A stretch of DNA of 12,789 nt from contig JANXVK010000196.1 in NCBI GenBank assembly GCA_025351675.1, positions 1 through 12,789 on the forward strand, written 5' to 3'. This document shows positions 1 through 6,696 of the stretch, piece after piece. Source of the DNA: Rhizobacter sp. (GTDB lineage: Bacteria; Pseudomonadota; Gammaproteobacteria; Burkholderiales; Burkholderiaceae_C). The position numbers and the translations under genes were made by a program. Position 1 is the stretch's first letter. The number at the start of each line of letters is the position of its first letter. The notes below the pieces were generated by a model. The model saw only the letters and a list, made by a program, of their open reading frames with translations, was not told the origin of the DNA and did not search any database.

Positions 1-285
1 CTTCATGAAGTTGTCCTGCAACGGATGGACCTCGTCGGCCGAGCGCTGAATGCCTTCGATGGTCGTGATGTCTGCGCCGTCGGCCTCGACCGCGAGCACC
101 AGGCACGAGTTGACCGGACGGCCGTTCATGATGACGGTGCAGGAGCCGCACTCACCGACGTCGCAGCCCTTCTTCGTGCCGGTCAGCGCGGCCTCGAGCC
201 GCAGCACGTCGAGCAGGCTGCGGTGGCAATCGACGGCGAGCTCGCGCGCCTCGGCATTGATGTTGACGTTGATGATTCGCTTCAT
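1..285 (-). CDS. [2Fe-2S]-binding small subunit of a xanthine dehydrogenase-family Mo-hydroxylase (partial, 3' end cut by window)
   Basis: The first 95 residues are visible; such subunits are usually about 150-170 residues, so the C-terminal half lies beyond the left edge. The product starts MKRIINVNINAEAREL and carries the plant-ferredoxin-type cluster motif GCDVGECGSCTV followed by a fourth cysteine in NSCL. The second, C-terminal [2Fe-2S] domain (CxxC...CxC) is not in the window. In this family the subunit relays electrons from the Mo-pterin centre to the FAD subunit. The start ATG overlaps the stop of the FAD-subunit gene as ATGA, which indicates translational coupling and one operon in the order FAD - FeS, with the Mo subunit expected next outside the window (CoxM-S-L type order). 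The substrate cannot be read from this subunit. Confidence 0.93.
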   Translation of the reverse strand, partial: MKRIINVNINAEARELAVDCHRSLLDVLRLEAALTGTKKGCDVGECGSCTVIMNGRPVNSCLVLAVEADGADITTIEGIQRSADEVHPLQDNFMK

Positions 286-1154
286 GTCGCTTGCTCCATC
301 GCGTTCTTCAACGCCTGTTCGATCGCGCGGCGCGTCAGCACGCCCACCATCGCGCGCCGGTAGTCGGCGCTGCCGCGCACGTCGCCGATCGGCCGGGACT
401 CGCTCAGTGCTGCCTGCGCTGCTTCCTGGATCAGCGCCGCGCCGAGCGGTTGGCCGCGCAACACCGATTCGGCCCGCCTCGCACGCAGCGGCGTCGGCGC
501 GACGGCGGCGAGCACGATGCGGATTTCGCCGCAGCGACCCGCATCGACCGTCAACGTCACCGCCACGCCGACCGTGGCGAGTTCCATCTCGACGCGCCGG
601 CCATGCTTGATGTAAGCCTTGCCGGTGTGCGCCGGCGGCACCGGCACGACGATGTGCGTCACCAGCTCGTCGGCGGCCAGCACGGTCTTGCCCGGGCCGG
701 TGCAGAAATCCTCGAGTGTGACCTCACGCCGGCCGTCCGGCCCGAGGACGTGCAGCACGGCTCCATCGGCGATCAACGGCGGCAGCGTGTCGGCCGACGG
801 CGAGGCGCGGCAGACGTTGCCGATCACGGTCGCGCGGTTGCGCACCTGGATCGACGCGAAGTGGGTCACGGCCTGGCACAAGCTGGCGTAGTGGCGTTGC
901 ACGACGGCCGAGGTCTCGACCGCCCGCGTCGTTGTCAGCGCGCCGATGTGCAGGCCGGCAGCGTCGAACCTCAGGTCGTCGAGGTCGAGTATTTTCTTGA
1001 TGTTGACGACATGCGCGGGGGTGCGGATGTGCTCCTTCATCTGCACCAGCAGATCGGTGCCGCCGGCGAGCACGGTGGCTTCGCCTCGGCAGCGGCGCAG
1101 CAGGGTCACGGCCTCGTCGAGCGTTGCCGGTTCGTGATAGTCGAAGCACCTCAT
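282..1154 (-). CDS. FAD-binding (medium) subunit of a xanthine dehydrogenase-family Mo-hydroxylase (CoxM/CutM/XdhB-like)
   Basis: The 290-residue product has the normal length and layout of CoxM-type subunits. The N-terminal FAD-binding half has the pyrophosphate-binding loop TVLAGGTDLL (about 28-36) and the second flavin loop ATVIGNVCRASPSAD (about 108-122). The C-terminal CO-dehydrogenase-flavoprotein domain includes a KHGRRVEMELATVGVA segment at about 183-198. Members pass electrons from the [2Fe-2S] subunit through FAD to NAD or another acceptor, normally in the cytoplasm; no signal peptide is seen. GAGGA (1164-1168) lies 9 nt before the start ATG, and the gene is the first of its operon behind the promoter element at 1216-1263. 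I see no 4Fe-4S insertion of the 4-hydroxybenzoyl-CoA reductase type. Family assignment is firm; substrate is open (xanthine, another N-heterocycle, an aldehyde or CO-like). Confidence 0.93.
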   Translation of the reverse strand: MRCFDYHEPATLDEAVTLLRRCRGEATVLAGGTDLLVQMKEHIRTPAHVVNIKKILDLDDLRFDAAGLHIGALTTTRAVETSAVVQRHYASLCQAVTHFASIQVRNRATVIGNVCRASPSADTLPPLIADGAVLHVLGPDGRREVTLEDFCTGPGKTVLAADELVTHIVVPVPPAHTGKAYIKHGRRVEMELATVGVAVTLTVDAGRCGEIRIVLAAVAPTPLRARRAESVLRGQPLGAALIQEAAQAALSESRPIGDVRGSADYRRAMVGVLTRRAIEQALKNAMEQAT

Positions 1155-1215
1155 GTCATGCGGTCCTCAAGGTGATGGATGGCTGCATGGAAGTCATGCT
1201 GGCAGCATCGGCATG

Positions 1216-1263
1216 ATCGGTAAACGACTGGAGTTATATATATTGATTGACTAATGCGATGAA
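1216..1263 (-). promoter_or_regulatory. Copy 1 of a shared promoter/operator element, upstream of the FAD/FeS operon
   Basis: This AT-rich island in the divergent region between the FAD-subunit gene and the LysR gene aligns without gaps to 6421-6468 at 34 of 48 positions. Invariant blocks are ATCGGTAAAC (1216-1225), TATATAT (1237-1243) and TGCGATGAA (1255-1263). Read on the minus strand it offers a promoter with -35-like TTCATC (1263-1258), a 17-nt spacer and -10-like TATATA (1240-1235). The GTTTACCGAT block then lies near the transcription start. It ends 61 nt before the FAD-subunit start codon. The promoter assignment is inferred; the repeat itself is directly seen. It may also govern the divergent LysR gene. 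Confidence 0.65.
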
Positions 1264-1332
1264 TAGCCTGGTTGCGGGAAAGCGTGAGGGCCGATCGCAT
1301 CGAGCCTCGCCTAAGCTCGGCACCCGATGAAT

Positions 1333-1338
1333 GAGGAG
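1333..1338 (+). promoter_or_regulatory. Shine-Dalgarno GAGGAG that decides the LysR start
   Basis: GAGGAG lies 6 nt before an in-frame TTG (1345), which is ideal spacing. The upstream ATG (1327) would place this motif inside the coding region and has no Shine-Dalgarno of its own. The downstream ATG (1357) is 18 nt away, which is too far. This favours a TTG start. Confidence 0.5.
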
Positions 1339-1344
1339 ATTTCA

Positions 1345-2259
1345 TTGCCAAGCCCGATGAATGTGACCTTGCGCCAGCTGCGGGCGTTTCTGGCGGTGGC
1401 GGTCGAGGGGCACTTCACACGCGCCGCGGACAAGCTGGATGTTTCGCAATCGACCATCAGCACCTTGATCCGTGAATTGGAGGGCAACCTCGGCCTGCGG
1501 CTGTTCGACCGGCACACGCGCGCGCTGCGCCTGACCCAGGCGGGCGAGGAGATCGTGCCGCTGGCCCGCAAGTCGCTGTCAGATCTCGACCACGCACTCG
1601 AGAACCTGAGTGAGCTGAAAGCACTCAGCCGCGGCCGCGTGGCCATCGCCGCGTCGTCGCTGCAGGCCGCGCTGATCCTGCCGCGTCTGATTCAGAGCTT
1701 CGCGAAGGAGCATCCGGGCATCGTCGTCACTGTCTACGACGTACCGCAACCGGAGGTGCTGGAACTGGTGCGGGCCGGCGAGGCCGACTTTGGCATTGGC
1801 ACCGAGTCCGGCAGCCGCCACGATCTTGCGACCCAGGTCATCGGCTCCGATACGTTCATCGCGCTGTTGCCGCCCGGTCACCCGCTCGGCAAGAAGGCCG
1901 AGTTGACGTGGCGCGACCTGGCACCGGTACCGATCATCGGTTCGCGGCCCGGCAACCCGCTGCGGGAGCAGCTGGACCTCGCGCTGGCACGCGAGGGCAT
2001 CACGATGACGCGCAGCCACGAGGTCTCGCTGCCGCTGACCATTGTCGGCATGGTCGAGGCCGGGATGGGCGTCGCGGTGATGACCACCACGGTGGCGAAG
2101 CTGGCCACTTCGTTCGGCCTGACGGTGAAAAAAGTCGGCCGGCCAGTGATCACGCGCGAGATCTCGCTGCTGTTTCACGCCGACCGCTCGCTGTCGCCGG
2201 CGGCGCAGAAATTTCGCGAGTTGCTCGTGCGGACCAAGTTCGCGGCGCCGCGCGAGTGA
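1345..2259 (+). CDS. LysR-type transcriptional regulator
   Basis: The product has about 304 residues from TTG 1345, or 310 from ATG 1327, or 300 from ATG 1357. The N-terminal winged helix-turn-helix is clear: LRQLRAFLAVAVEGHFTRAADKL, then the recognition helix VSQSTISTLIRELEGNLG and the wing LRLFDRHTRALRLTQAG. The following linker helix leads into a periplasmic-binding-protein-like effector domain (about residue 90 to the end; VAIAASSLQAALILPRLIQSF, then a second lobe ending near SLSPAAQKFRELL). Family members bind DNA as tetramers and respond to a small pathway metabolite. The gene is divergent from the FAD/FeS operon and convergent with the permease-IorAB operon, so it sits between the two operons that share the 48-bp element. 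It is the natural candidate regulator of both, which is inference. The start is uncertain, the family is not. Confidence 0.93.
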   Translation: MPSPMNVTLRQLRAFLAVAVEGHFTRAADKLDVSQSTISTLIRELEGNLGLRLFDRHTRALRLTQAGEEIVPLARKSLSDLDHALENLSELKALSRGRVAIAASSLQAALILPRLIQSFAKEHPGIVVTVYDVPQPEVLELVRAGEADFGIGTESGSRHDLATQVIGSDTFIALLPPGHPLGKKAELTWRDLAPVPIIGSRPGNPLREQLDLALAREGITMTRSHEVSLPLTIVGMVEAGMGVAVMTTTVAKLATSFGLTVKKVGRPVITREISLLFHADRSLSPAAQKFRELLVRTKFAAPRE

Positions 2260-2267
2260 GCGGGCCA

Positions 2268-2290
2268 CGGCCGGTGTGCACTGCCGGCCG
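2268..2290. terminator. GC-rich inverted repeat between convergent genes, possible bidirectional terminator
   Basis: CGGCCGG (2268-2274) and CCGGCCG (2284-2290) form a perfect 7-bp stem with a 9-nt loop. It sits in the 55-bp gap between the stop of the LysR gene (2259) and the stop of the IorB-like gene (2317-2315). No T-run follows on either strand, so it is not a classical intrinsic terminator. Position is the main support. Confidence 0.35.
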
Positions 2291-2314
2291 ACGCGCCGAA
2301 CCGCCGGCGCCGCG

Positions 2315-4453
2315 CTACGCGAGCGAATAGCCGTGCCGGCTCAACGGCAGCGAGCGCAGTCGCTCGCCCGTCGCGGCGAAGATCGCGTTCGCCAGTGCCG
2401 GCGCGAACGGCGGAACACCTGACTCACCGACGCCACCGATCTTCGCGCCGCTCTCGATCAGTTCGCATTCGATGCGCGGCGTGTGTGCCAGATGCGGCAG
2501 CGGATAGTCGTGAAAGTTGGACTGCTGCACGCGCCCGTCGCGAATGGTGATCTCGCCGTTGAGCGTGGCCGCCAGGGCCCAAATCGTCGCGCCTTCGAGC
2601 TGGCGCTCGACGGTGGCCGGGTTGATGACGGTGCCGCTGTCGATCGCGCAGACCACGCGATGGATCTCGATCTTCTTGTCGCGCACCGACAGTTCCACGA
2701 CGCTGCCGCAAATCGAACCCCAAGCGTCCGACAACGCGATGCCCCGGTGCTGCCCGGTCCGGGCCGCGCCCCAGTCGGCGCGGCGGGCCAGCCGCCGCAG
2801 CAACTCGGCGTGGCGCGGTTGTTCGCGCAGCAGCGCGAGCCGGAACGCGAGCGGGTCCTGCCCCGCCCGGTGCGCCAGTTCATCGACGAAGCTCTCGAAG
2901 AAGAAGCAGTTCTGCGTGTAGCCCACGCCGCGCCAGAAGCCGACCGGCACCGCCGTGTTGAGCATGGCGTGGCGCACGGCGAAGTTCGGCAGCGCGTAGG
3001 GCACATCCACGGCGCCTTCGACCGACTTGGGGTCGACGCCGTCCTTCACGCGCGCGGGAAAATTGCGGATGTAGATCGACGAGCACGCCAGGCGCGCTTC
3101 GAGTGCCTGCACGCTGCCGCCCTCGCCGAGCACGGCGGCGAAGCGCGCCGCTGCGGCGGGTCGGTAGAAGTCGTGCTGAATGTCTTCTTCGCGCGACCAG
3201 ATCAGCTTCACCGGGCGCTTTGCCGCCTTCGACGCCGCAGCGGCCTGCATGAACACGTCGAACTCCTCGCGCCGGCCGAAGCCGCCGCCGACGAAGGTCG
3301 AGTGCACCACGATGCGGTCTTCGGGCAGACCAATCAGGGGTGCGAGCATGTGTGCGATCTCGCCGCACACCTGCGTCGGCCCCCAGATCTCGGCGCGGTC
3401 GTCGCGCACGTCGGCCGTGGCATTCATTGGCTCCATCGTTGCGTGCGCGAGGTACGGAACCTCGTACTCGGCCTCGACGCGTGCCGCGCCGCGGGCGAAC
3501 ACCGCCTCGGGGTCGCCGTTGCGCTTGGCCAGGGTGTTCGCCTCGGCCGCGGCCTTGCGATACGCGGCCATCAGTGCGTCACCCTGGGCCGCGGCGCCGG
3601 CGGGCAACGCCCACTCGGGCGTCAGGCGCGCCAAGCCCTGTTTCGCGGTCCAGTAGCTGTCCGCGAGTACGACCACCGCATCAGGGAGCGGCACCACCTG
3701 CGTCACCCCGCGCACCGCCAGCGCAGGTTTGACGTCGACGCGTGTCAACGTGCCGCCGAACACCGGGCACGCGGCGACCGTGCCGATCAGCATGCCGGGC
3801 ACCTTCACGTCGACGCCGAACGTCGCCGCGCCGCAGGTTTTCAGTGGAATGTCGAGCCGCGCGATCGGCCGGCCGATCAGCGTCCACTTCGATCGGTCCT
3901 TCAGCGTCACCTGAGCCGGTCGGGGCAGATGCGCGGCGCGCGGCGCGAGTTCACCGTAGCTCGACACACGGCCGGTCGGCTTGTGGGTGACAGCGCCGTT
4001 GCTCGCCTCGCATTCGGCGATCGGAGCCCCCCACGAATCGGCGGCCGCCTGCTTGAGCATTTCGCGCGCCGTCGCGCCGATGCGCCGCAACGGCTCGAAC
4101 GACCAGCGCGCAGACGTGCTGCTCGCGGTGGCCTGCACCTTGAACATGCGGTTGGCGTAGACCGGATCGGTCGGCGCGAGTTCGGCGCTGACGCGCCGCC
4201 AGTCGCACTCCAGTTCCTCGGCGATGAGCATCGGGGCGGACGTGTAGACACCCTGCCCCAACTCGGCCGACGGCACCATGATCACCACCGCGCCGTCGGG
4301 CGCGATCCGAAGCCAGGCATTGACGTCGTCTGGATCGCGCGGCGGCTGCCCCTGCGCGACCGCCACTGGCAGCCTGAAGCCGAGGACGAGGCCCGCACTC
4401 GCGGCGGCGCCGGCCTGCAGAAGACGGCGGCGATCAATCGTCAGCGCTTTCAT
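2315..4453 (-). CDS. IorB-like molybdopterin-binding catalytic subunit, Tat-exported (xanthine dehydrogenase / isoquinoline 1-oxidoreductase beta family)
   Basis: This 712-residue catalytic subunit of a two-subunit Mo-hydroxylase inserts water-derived oxygen into an N-heterocycle or aldehyde. It opens with a twin-arginine signal: DRRRLLQAG (7-15), a hydrophobic Ala/Gly/Leu stretch, and a likely cleavage site near AVAQG (31-35). Mo-cofactor motifs include SAELGQGVYTSAPMLIAEEL (62-81), GGGFGRRE (389-396), GFWRGVGYTQN (505-515) and GVGESGVPP (674-682). Glu677 is the expected catalytic base of the family. Length suits IorB-type proteins (roughly 700-780) rather than XdhB/CoxL. GAGGAGG (4459-4465) lies 5 nt before the ATG and overlaps the TGA of the preceding [2Fe-2S] gene. 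No cytochrome c or FAD partner is encoded beside it, so the electron acceptor is unknown. The purine link rests only on the permease. Confidence 0.9.
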   Translation of the reverse strand: MKALTIDRRRLLQAGAAASAGLVLGFRLPVAVAQGQPPRDPDDVNAWLRIAPDGAVVIMVPSAELGQGVYTSAPMLIAEELECDWRRVSAELAPTDPVYANRMFKVQATASSTSARWSFEPLRRIGATAREMLKQAAADSWGAPIAECEASNGAVTHKPTGRVSSYGELAPRAAHLPRPAQVTLKDRSKWTLIGRPIARLDIPLKTCGAATFGVDVKVPGMLIGTVAACPVFGGTLTRVDVKPALAVRGVTQVVPLPDAVVVLADSYWTAKQGLARLTPEWALPAGAAAQGDALMAAYRKAAAEANTLAKRNGDPEAVFARGAARVEAEYEVPYLAHATMEPMNATADVRDDRAEIWGPTQVCGEIAHMLAPLIGLPEDRIVVHSTFVGGGFGRREEFDVFMQAAAASKAAKRPVKLIWSREEDIQHDFYRPAAAARFAAVLGEGGSVQALEARLACSSIYIRNFPARVKDGVDPKSVEGAVDVPYALPNFAVRHAMLNTAVPVGFWRGVGYTQNCFFFESFVDELAHRAGQDPLAFRLALLREQPRHAELLRRLARRADWGAARTGQHRGIALSDAWGSICGSVVELSVRDKKIEIHRVVCAIDSGTVINPATVERQLEGATIWALAATLNGEITIRDGRVQQSNFHDYPLPHLAHTPRIECELIESGAKIGGVGESGVPPFAPALANAIFAATGERLRSLPLSRHGYSLA

Positions 4454-4463
4454 CGGTGCCTCC

Positions 4464-4916
4464 TCATGCGGCAGCGGCGGCGCGCTTGATCGCCAGCTCG
4501 ACCCGCGGATACGTGCCGCAGCGGCACACGTTCGTCATTGCGGCGGCGATGTCGGCGCTGCTCGGACGCTTGTTCTCCTTCAGCAGCGCCGCAGCGGCCA
4601 TGATCATGCCGGACTGGCAGTAGCCGCATTGCGGTACCTGCTCGGCGATCCAGGCCTGCTGCACCGGATGATCGTTGTGCGCGGACAGCCCCTCGATCGT
4701 GGTGATCTTCGCCCTCGCCGCGCTGCGCACCGGGGTGATGCACGAGCGCGCGGCTTTGCCGTCGATGTGGACCGTGCAGGCGCCGCACAGGCCGGCACCG
4801 CAGCCGAATTTGGTGCCGGTGTAGCCGAGAAGGTCACGCAGCACCCACAGCAGCGGCATGTCCGGATGGGCGTCGACCGACCGAACGGCGCCGTTGATGT
4901 TCAAGCGGAAGTTCAT
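4464..4916 (-). CDS. IorA-like [2Fe-2S] subunit of the two-subunit Mo-hydroxylase
   Basis: The 150-residue product has both [2Fe-2S] domains of the family. The plant-type cluster is Cys39, Cys44, Cys47 and Cys59 ([14 protein letters not shown] and ARSC). The all-helical C-terminal domain has Cys97, Cys100, Cys131 and Cys133 ([10 protein letters not shown] and [10 protein letters not shown]). It passes electrons from the Mo centre of the IorB-like partner to an external acceptor. It has no signal peptide and would have to be carried out by the Tat signal of the large subunit if the enzyme is periplasmic. I chose the ATG at 4916 because GAGGGG (4924-4929) lies 7 nt before it, and [20 protein letters not shown] is a typical family N-terminus. 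An in-frame ATG at 4988 would only add residues that overlap the permease gene. The Shine-Dalgarno overlaps the permease stop codon. Confidence 0.94.
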   Translation of the reverse strand: MNFRLNINGAVRSVDAHPDMPLLWVLRDLLGYTGTKFGCGAGLCGACTVHIDGKAARSCITPVRSAARAKITTIEGLSAHNDHPVQQAWIAEQVPQCGYCQSGMIMAAAALLKENKRPSSADIAAAMTNVCRCGTYPRVELAIKRAAAAA

Positions 4917-4927
4917 CAGGGGGCCCC

Positions 4928-6307
4928 TCAGTGTGCCGGCCGCTGCAGCGACGCGGCCAGCAGCGAAGCCGTCGGCCGATGACGCCACTGAAAGAGCGCG
5001 TTCAACAGCACCGCGGACAAAGTGCCGGTCAGGATGCCGTTGTGGAAGAAGCGCGCTGCCAAGTCGGGCAGCTGCGCGAAGAACCGGTCGCTGACCACCG
5101 GGATCATGCCGAAGGCGAGGCTGACGGCGACGACGTAGAGGTTGCCGCGGTTGCCCGCGAAGTCGACGGAGCCCAGGATCTTGACGCCGGTCGAGGCGAC
5201 CATGCCGAACATCACCAGACCGGCACCGCCGACCACCGCGTACGGAACCGCTGCCACCACGAACGAGAGTTTGGGCAGGCAGCCGAGCACGACCAGAATC
5301 ACGCCGGCCGCCGCCACCACCCAGCGGCTCTTGACGCCGGTGACCTGCACCAGCCCGACGTTCTGCGAGTACGACGTGTAGGTGAACGTGCCGAAGATGC
5401 CGCCGACGATGTTGCCCACGCCGTCGGCCCTCAGGCCACGCGCGAGATCGGCCGCGTCAAGCTTGCGACCGGTGATGTCGCCCAACGCCAGAAACAGGCC
5501 CAGCGATTCGATCATCATCACCACCATCACCAGGCACAGGGTGACGGTGGACATCAGGTCGAAGGTCGGCATGCCGAAGTGAAACGGCAGGATCACGCTG
5601 ACCCAGTCTGCATTCGCGACCCCGTCGAAATTCACCCGGCCCAAAGCGAACGCAAGGACGAAGCCGACGCACAGCCCCAGCAGCACGGCGACGTTCGCGA
5701 CAAAGCCTTTGAACAGCGCCGAGATCAACAGGATCGACACCAGCACGGAGCCGGCGATCGCCAAGTTGATCGGCGCGCCGTAGGCCGGGTTCGGGATCGG
5801 CCCCGCGGGGCCGGGCAGCATCGGCTGGCCGCCCGCAGCCCAGTTGATCCCTACCTTCATCAGCGAGACGCCGACCAGCAAGACCACGGTTCCCGTCACG
5901 ACGGGCGGAAACCAGCGAATCAGGCGGCTGATGTAGGGCGCCGCGAACAGCGTGAACAAGCCCGACCCGATGACGGCACCGAACACCGCCGGCATGCCCA
6001 AGCCCGGCGTGGCACCGGTGGCGATGATTGGCGGAATGGCGGTGAAGGCCACGCCCATCATCACCGGCAAACGGATGCCGACATTCCAGATGCCGATGCA
6101 CTGGATCAGCGTGACGATGCCACAGCAGAACAGGTCGGCGCTGATCAGCCACGCGATCTGATCTTTGGGTAGTTTCAGCGCGCCGCCGATGATCAAGGGC
6201 ACGGCGACGGCTCCGGCATACATCACCAAAACGTGCTGCAAACCGAGCGCGGCGAGCTTCGGGGGCGGGAGCACCTCGTCGATGGCGAGGTCTGCGTTGG
6301 TGTTCAT
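4928..6307 (-). CDS. NCS2-family nucleobase permease (xanthine/uracil/urate type)
   Basis: The product has 459 residues and many hydrophobic segments, consistent with the 14-helix NCS2 fold. It should import a nucleobase with a cation across the inner membrane. Visible family signatures are [16 protein letters not shown] in the first helix (Q24, H25), [11 protein letters not shown] (79-89), [15 protein letters not shown] (264-278, with Glu267) and the substrate-filter motif [16 protein letters not shown] (313-328, Gln315-Asn316). Gln-Asn there resembles xanthine/urate carriers such as XanQ and UapA; this is recalled family knowledge. The ATG at 6307 has GGAG 5 nt upstream. An in-frame ATG at 6391 would only add a Gly-Arg-Pro-Thr-rich tail encoded by a tandem repeat. 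It is first in an operon with the IorA/IorB-like genes, so it probably brings in their substrate or their product. Confidence 0.93.
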   Translation of the reverse strand: MNTNADLAIDEVLPPPKLAALGLQHVLVMYAGAVAVPLIIGGALKLPKDQIAWLISADLFCCGIVTLIQCIGIWNVGIRLPVMMGVAFTAIPPIIATGATPGLGMPAVFGAVIGSGLFTLFAAPYISRLIRWFPPVVTGTVVLLVGVSLMKVGINWAAGGQPMLPGPAGPIPNPAYGAPINLAIAGSVLVSILLISALFKGFVANVAVLLGLCVGFVLAFALGRVNFDGVANADWVSVILPFHFGMPTFDLMSTVTLCLVMVVMMIESLGLFLALGDITGRKLDAADLARGLRADGVGNIVGGIFGTFTYTSYSQNVGLVQVTGVKSRWVVAAAGVILVVLGCLPKLSFVVAAVPYAVVGGAGLVMFGMVASTGVKILGSVDFAGNRGNLYVVAVSLAFGMIPVVSDRFFAQLPDLAARFFHNGILTGTLSAVLLNALFQWRHRPTASLLAASLQRPAH

Positions 6308-6358
6308 GCGGTCTCCGGTAGTTCGGGGCAGCTGCAATTGCTCGTCGGGCTCAGTGGC

Positions 6359-6388
6359 CCGGCCTGTTGGCCGGCCTGTTGGCCGGCC
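6359..6388. repeat. 12-bp tandem repeat (2.5 copies) in the permease leader
   Basis: CCGGCCTGTTGG is repeated perfectly at 6359-6370 and 6371-6382, then begins again with CCGGCC (6383-6388). The array lies between the promoter element (6421-6468) and the permease start (6307), so it would be in the 5' untranslated leader. GGCC palindromes in it can pair with one another. It may be neutral or may form a structured leader. Confidence 0.8.
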
Positions 6389-6420
6389 CATTGCAACTTC
6401 ACTTTCGCACCACGCCCTCT

Positions 6421-6468
6421 ATCGGTAAACCACGGATCGGCTATATATCGATCGGTTTCTGCGATGAA
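6421..6468 (-). promoter_or_regulatory. Copy 2 of the shared promoter/operator element, upstream of the permease-IorAB operon
   Basis: Same element as at 1216-1263, in the same orientation relative to its downstream gene. ATCGGTAAAC (6421-6430), TATATAT (6442-6448) and TGCGATGAA (6460-6468) are at the same offsets (0, 21, 39). On the minus strand the possible promoter is TTCATC (6468-6463), 17-nt spacer, TATAGC (6445-6440). It ends 113 nt before the permease ATG. The surrounding DNA is GC-rich, so the TATATAT stands out. Between 6503 and the end of sbcB at 6697 I see no gene or further clear signal. Confidence 0.65.
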
Positions 6469-6478
6469 CCGCGTGAAA

Positions 6479-6502
6479 CCCCGAGAAGCTTCGGGCTCGG
6501 GG
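6479..6502. terminator. 7-bp perfect dyad: possible sbcB terminator or regulator-binding dyad
   Basis: CCCCGAG (6479-6485) pairs with CTCGGGG (6496-6502) around a 10-nt loop. In the minus direction the stem is followed by only three T residues. It lies about 195 nt past the sbcB stop, so it could end sbcB transcription before the permease promoter. It is also about 10 nt upstream of the -35-like end of copy 2, where LysR-type proteins often bind. The sequence does not decide between these. Confidence 0.3.
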
Positions 6503-6696
6503 ATACCGGTGCTGGCAATCGCTCCACGCGACGCCAGTCGCAGCAACGTATCGCAGGCGTCAGGAAGCGGTCGTTCGCGAAAGTCGTTTCATTGACCACG
6601 CATCGCCTGTCACGCACGACAGTCCGCAGTCGGCGCACTCATTTGGCAACTCCGAGGAAAACGCCTCGCCGCGCGGGCGGGCGCAGCGGGAGACGC

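Noticed and set aside
1155..1326. A purine-sensing riboswitch in the leader of either leftward operon.
   Set aside because: The shared element has invariant arms that are not complementary to each other, and no purine- or guanidine-type aptamer core could be recognised. A DNA operator or promoter fits better.
2483..4489. A long plus-strand frame opposite the IorB-like gene.
   Set aside because: Same antisense artefact: Arg/His/Ala-rich translation, no domain, and full overlap with a gene whose motifs are complete.
1..6468. Assignment of the cluster as CO dehydrogenase (cox) or nicotinate hydroxylase.
   Set aside because: The FAD and FeS subunits alone do not discriminate, the diagnostic Mo subunit is outside the window, and no cox accessory or nic genes are visible. 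Symbols were left blank.
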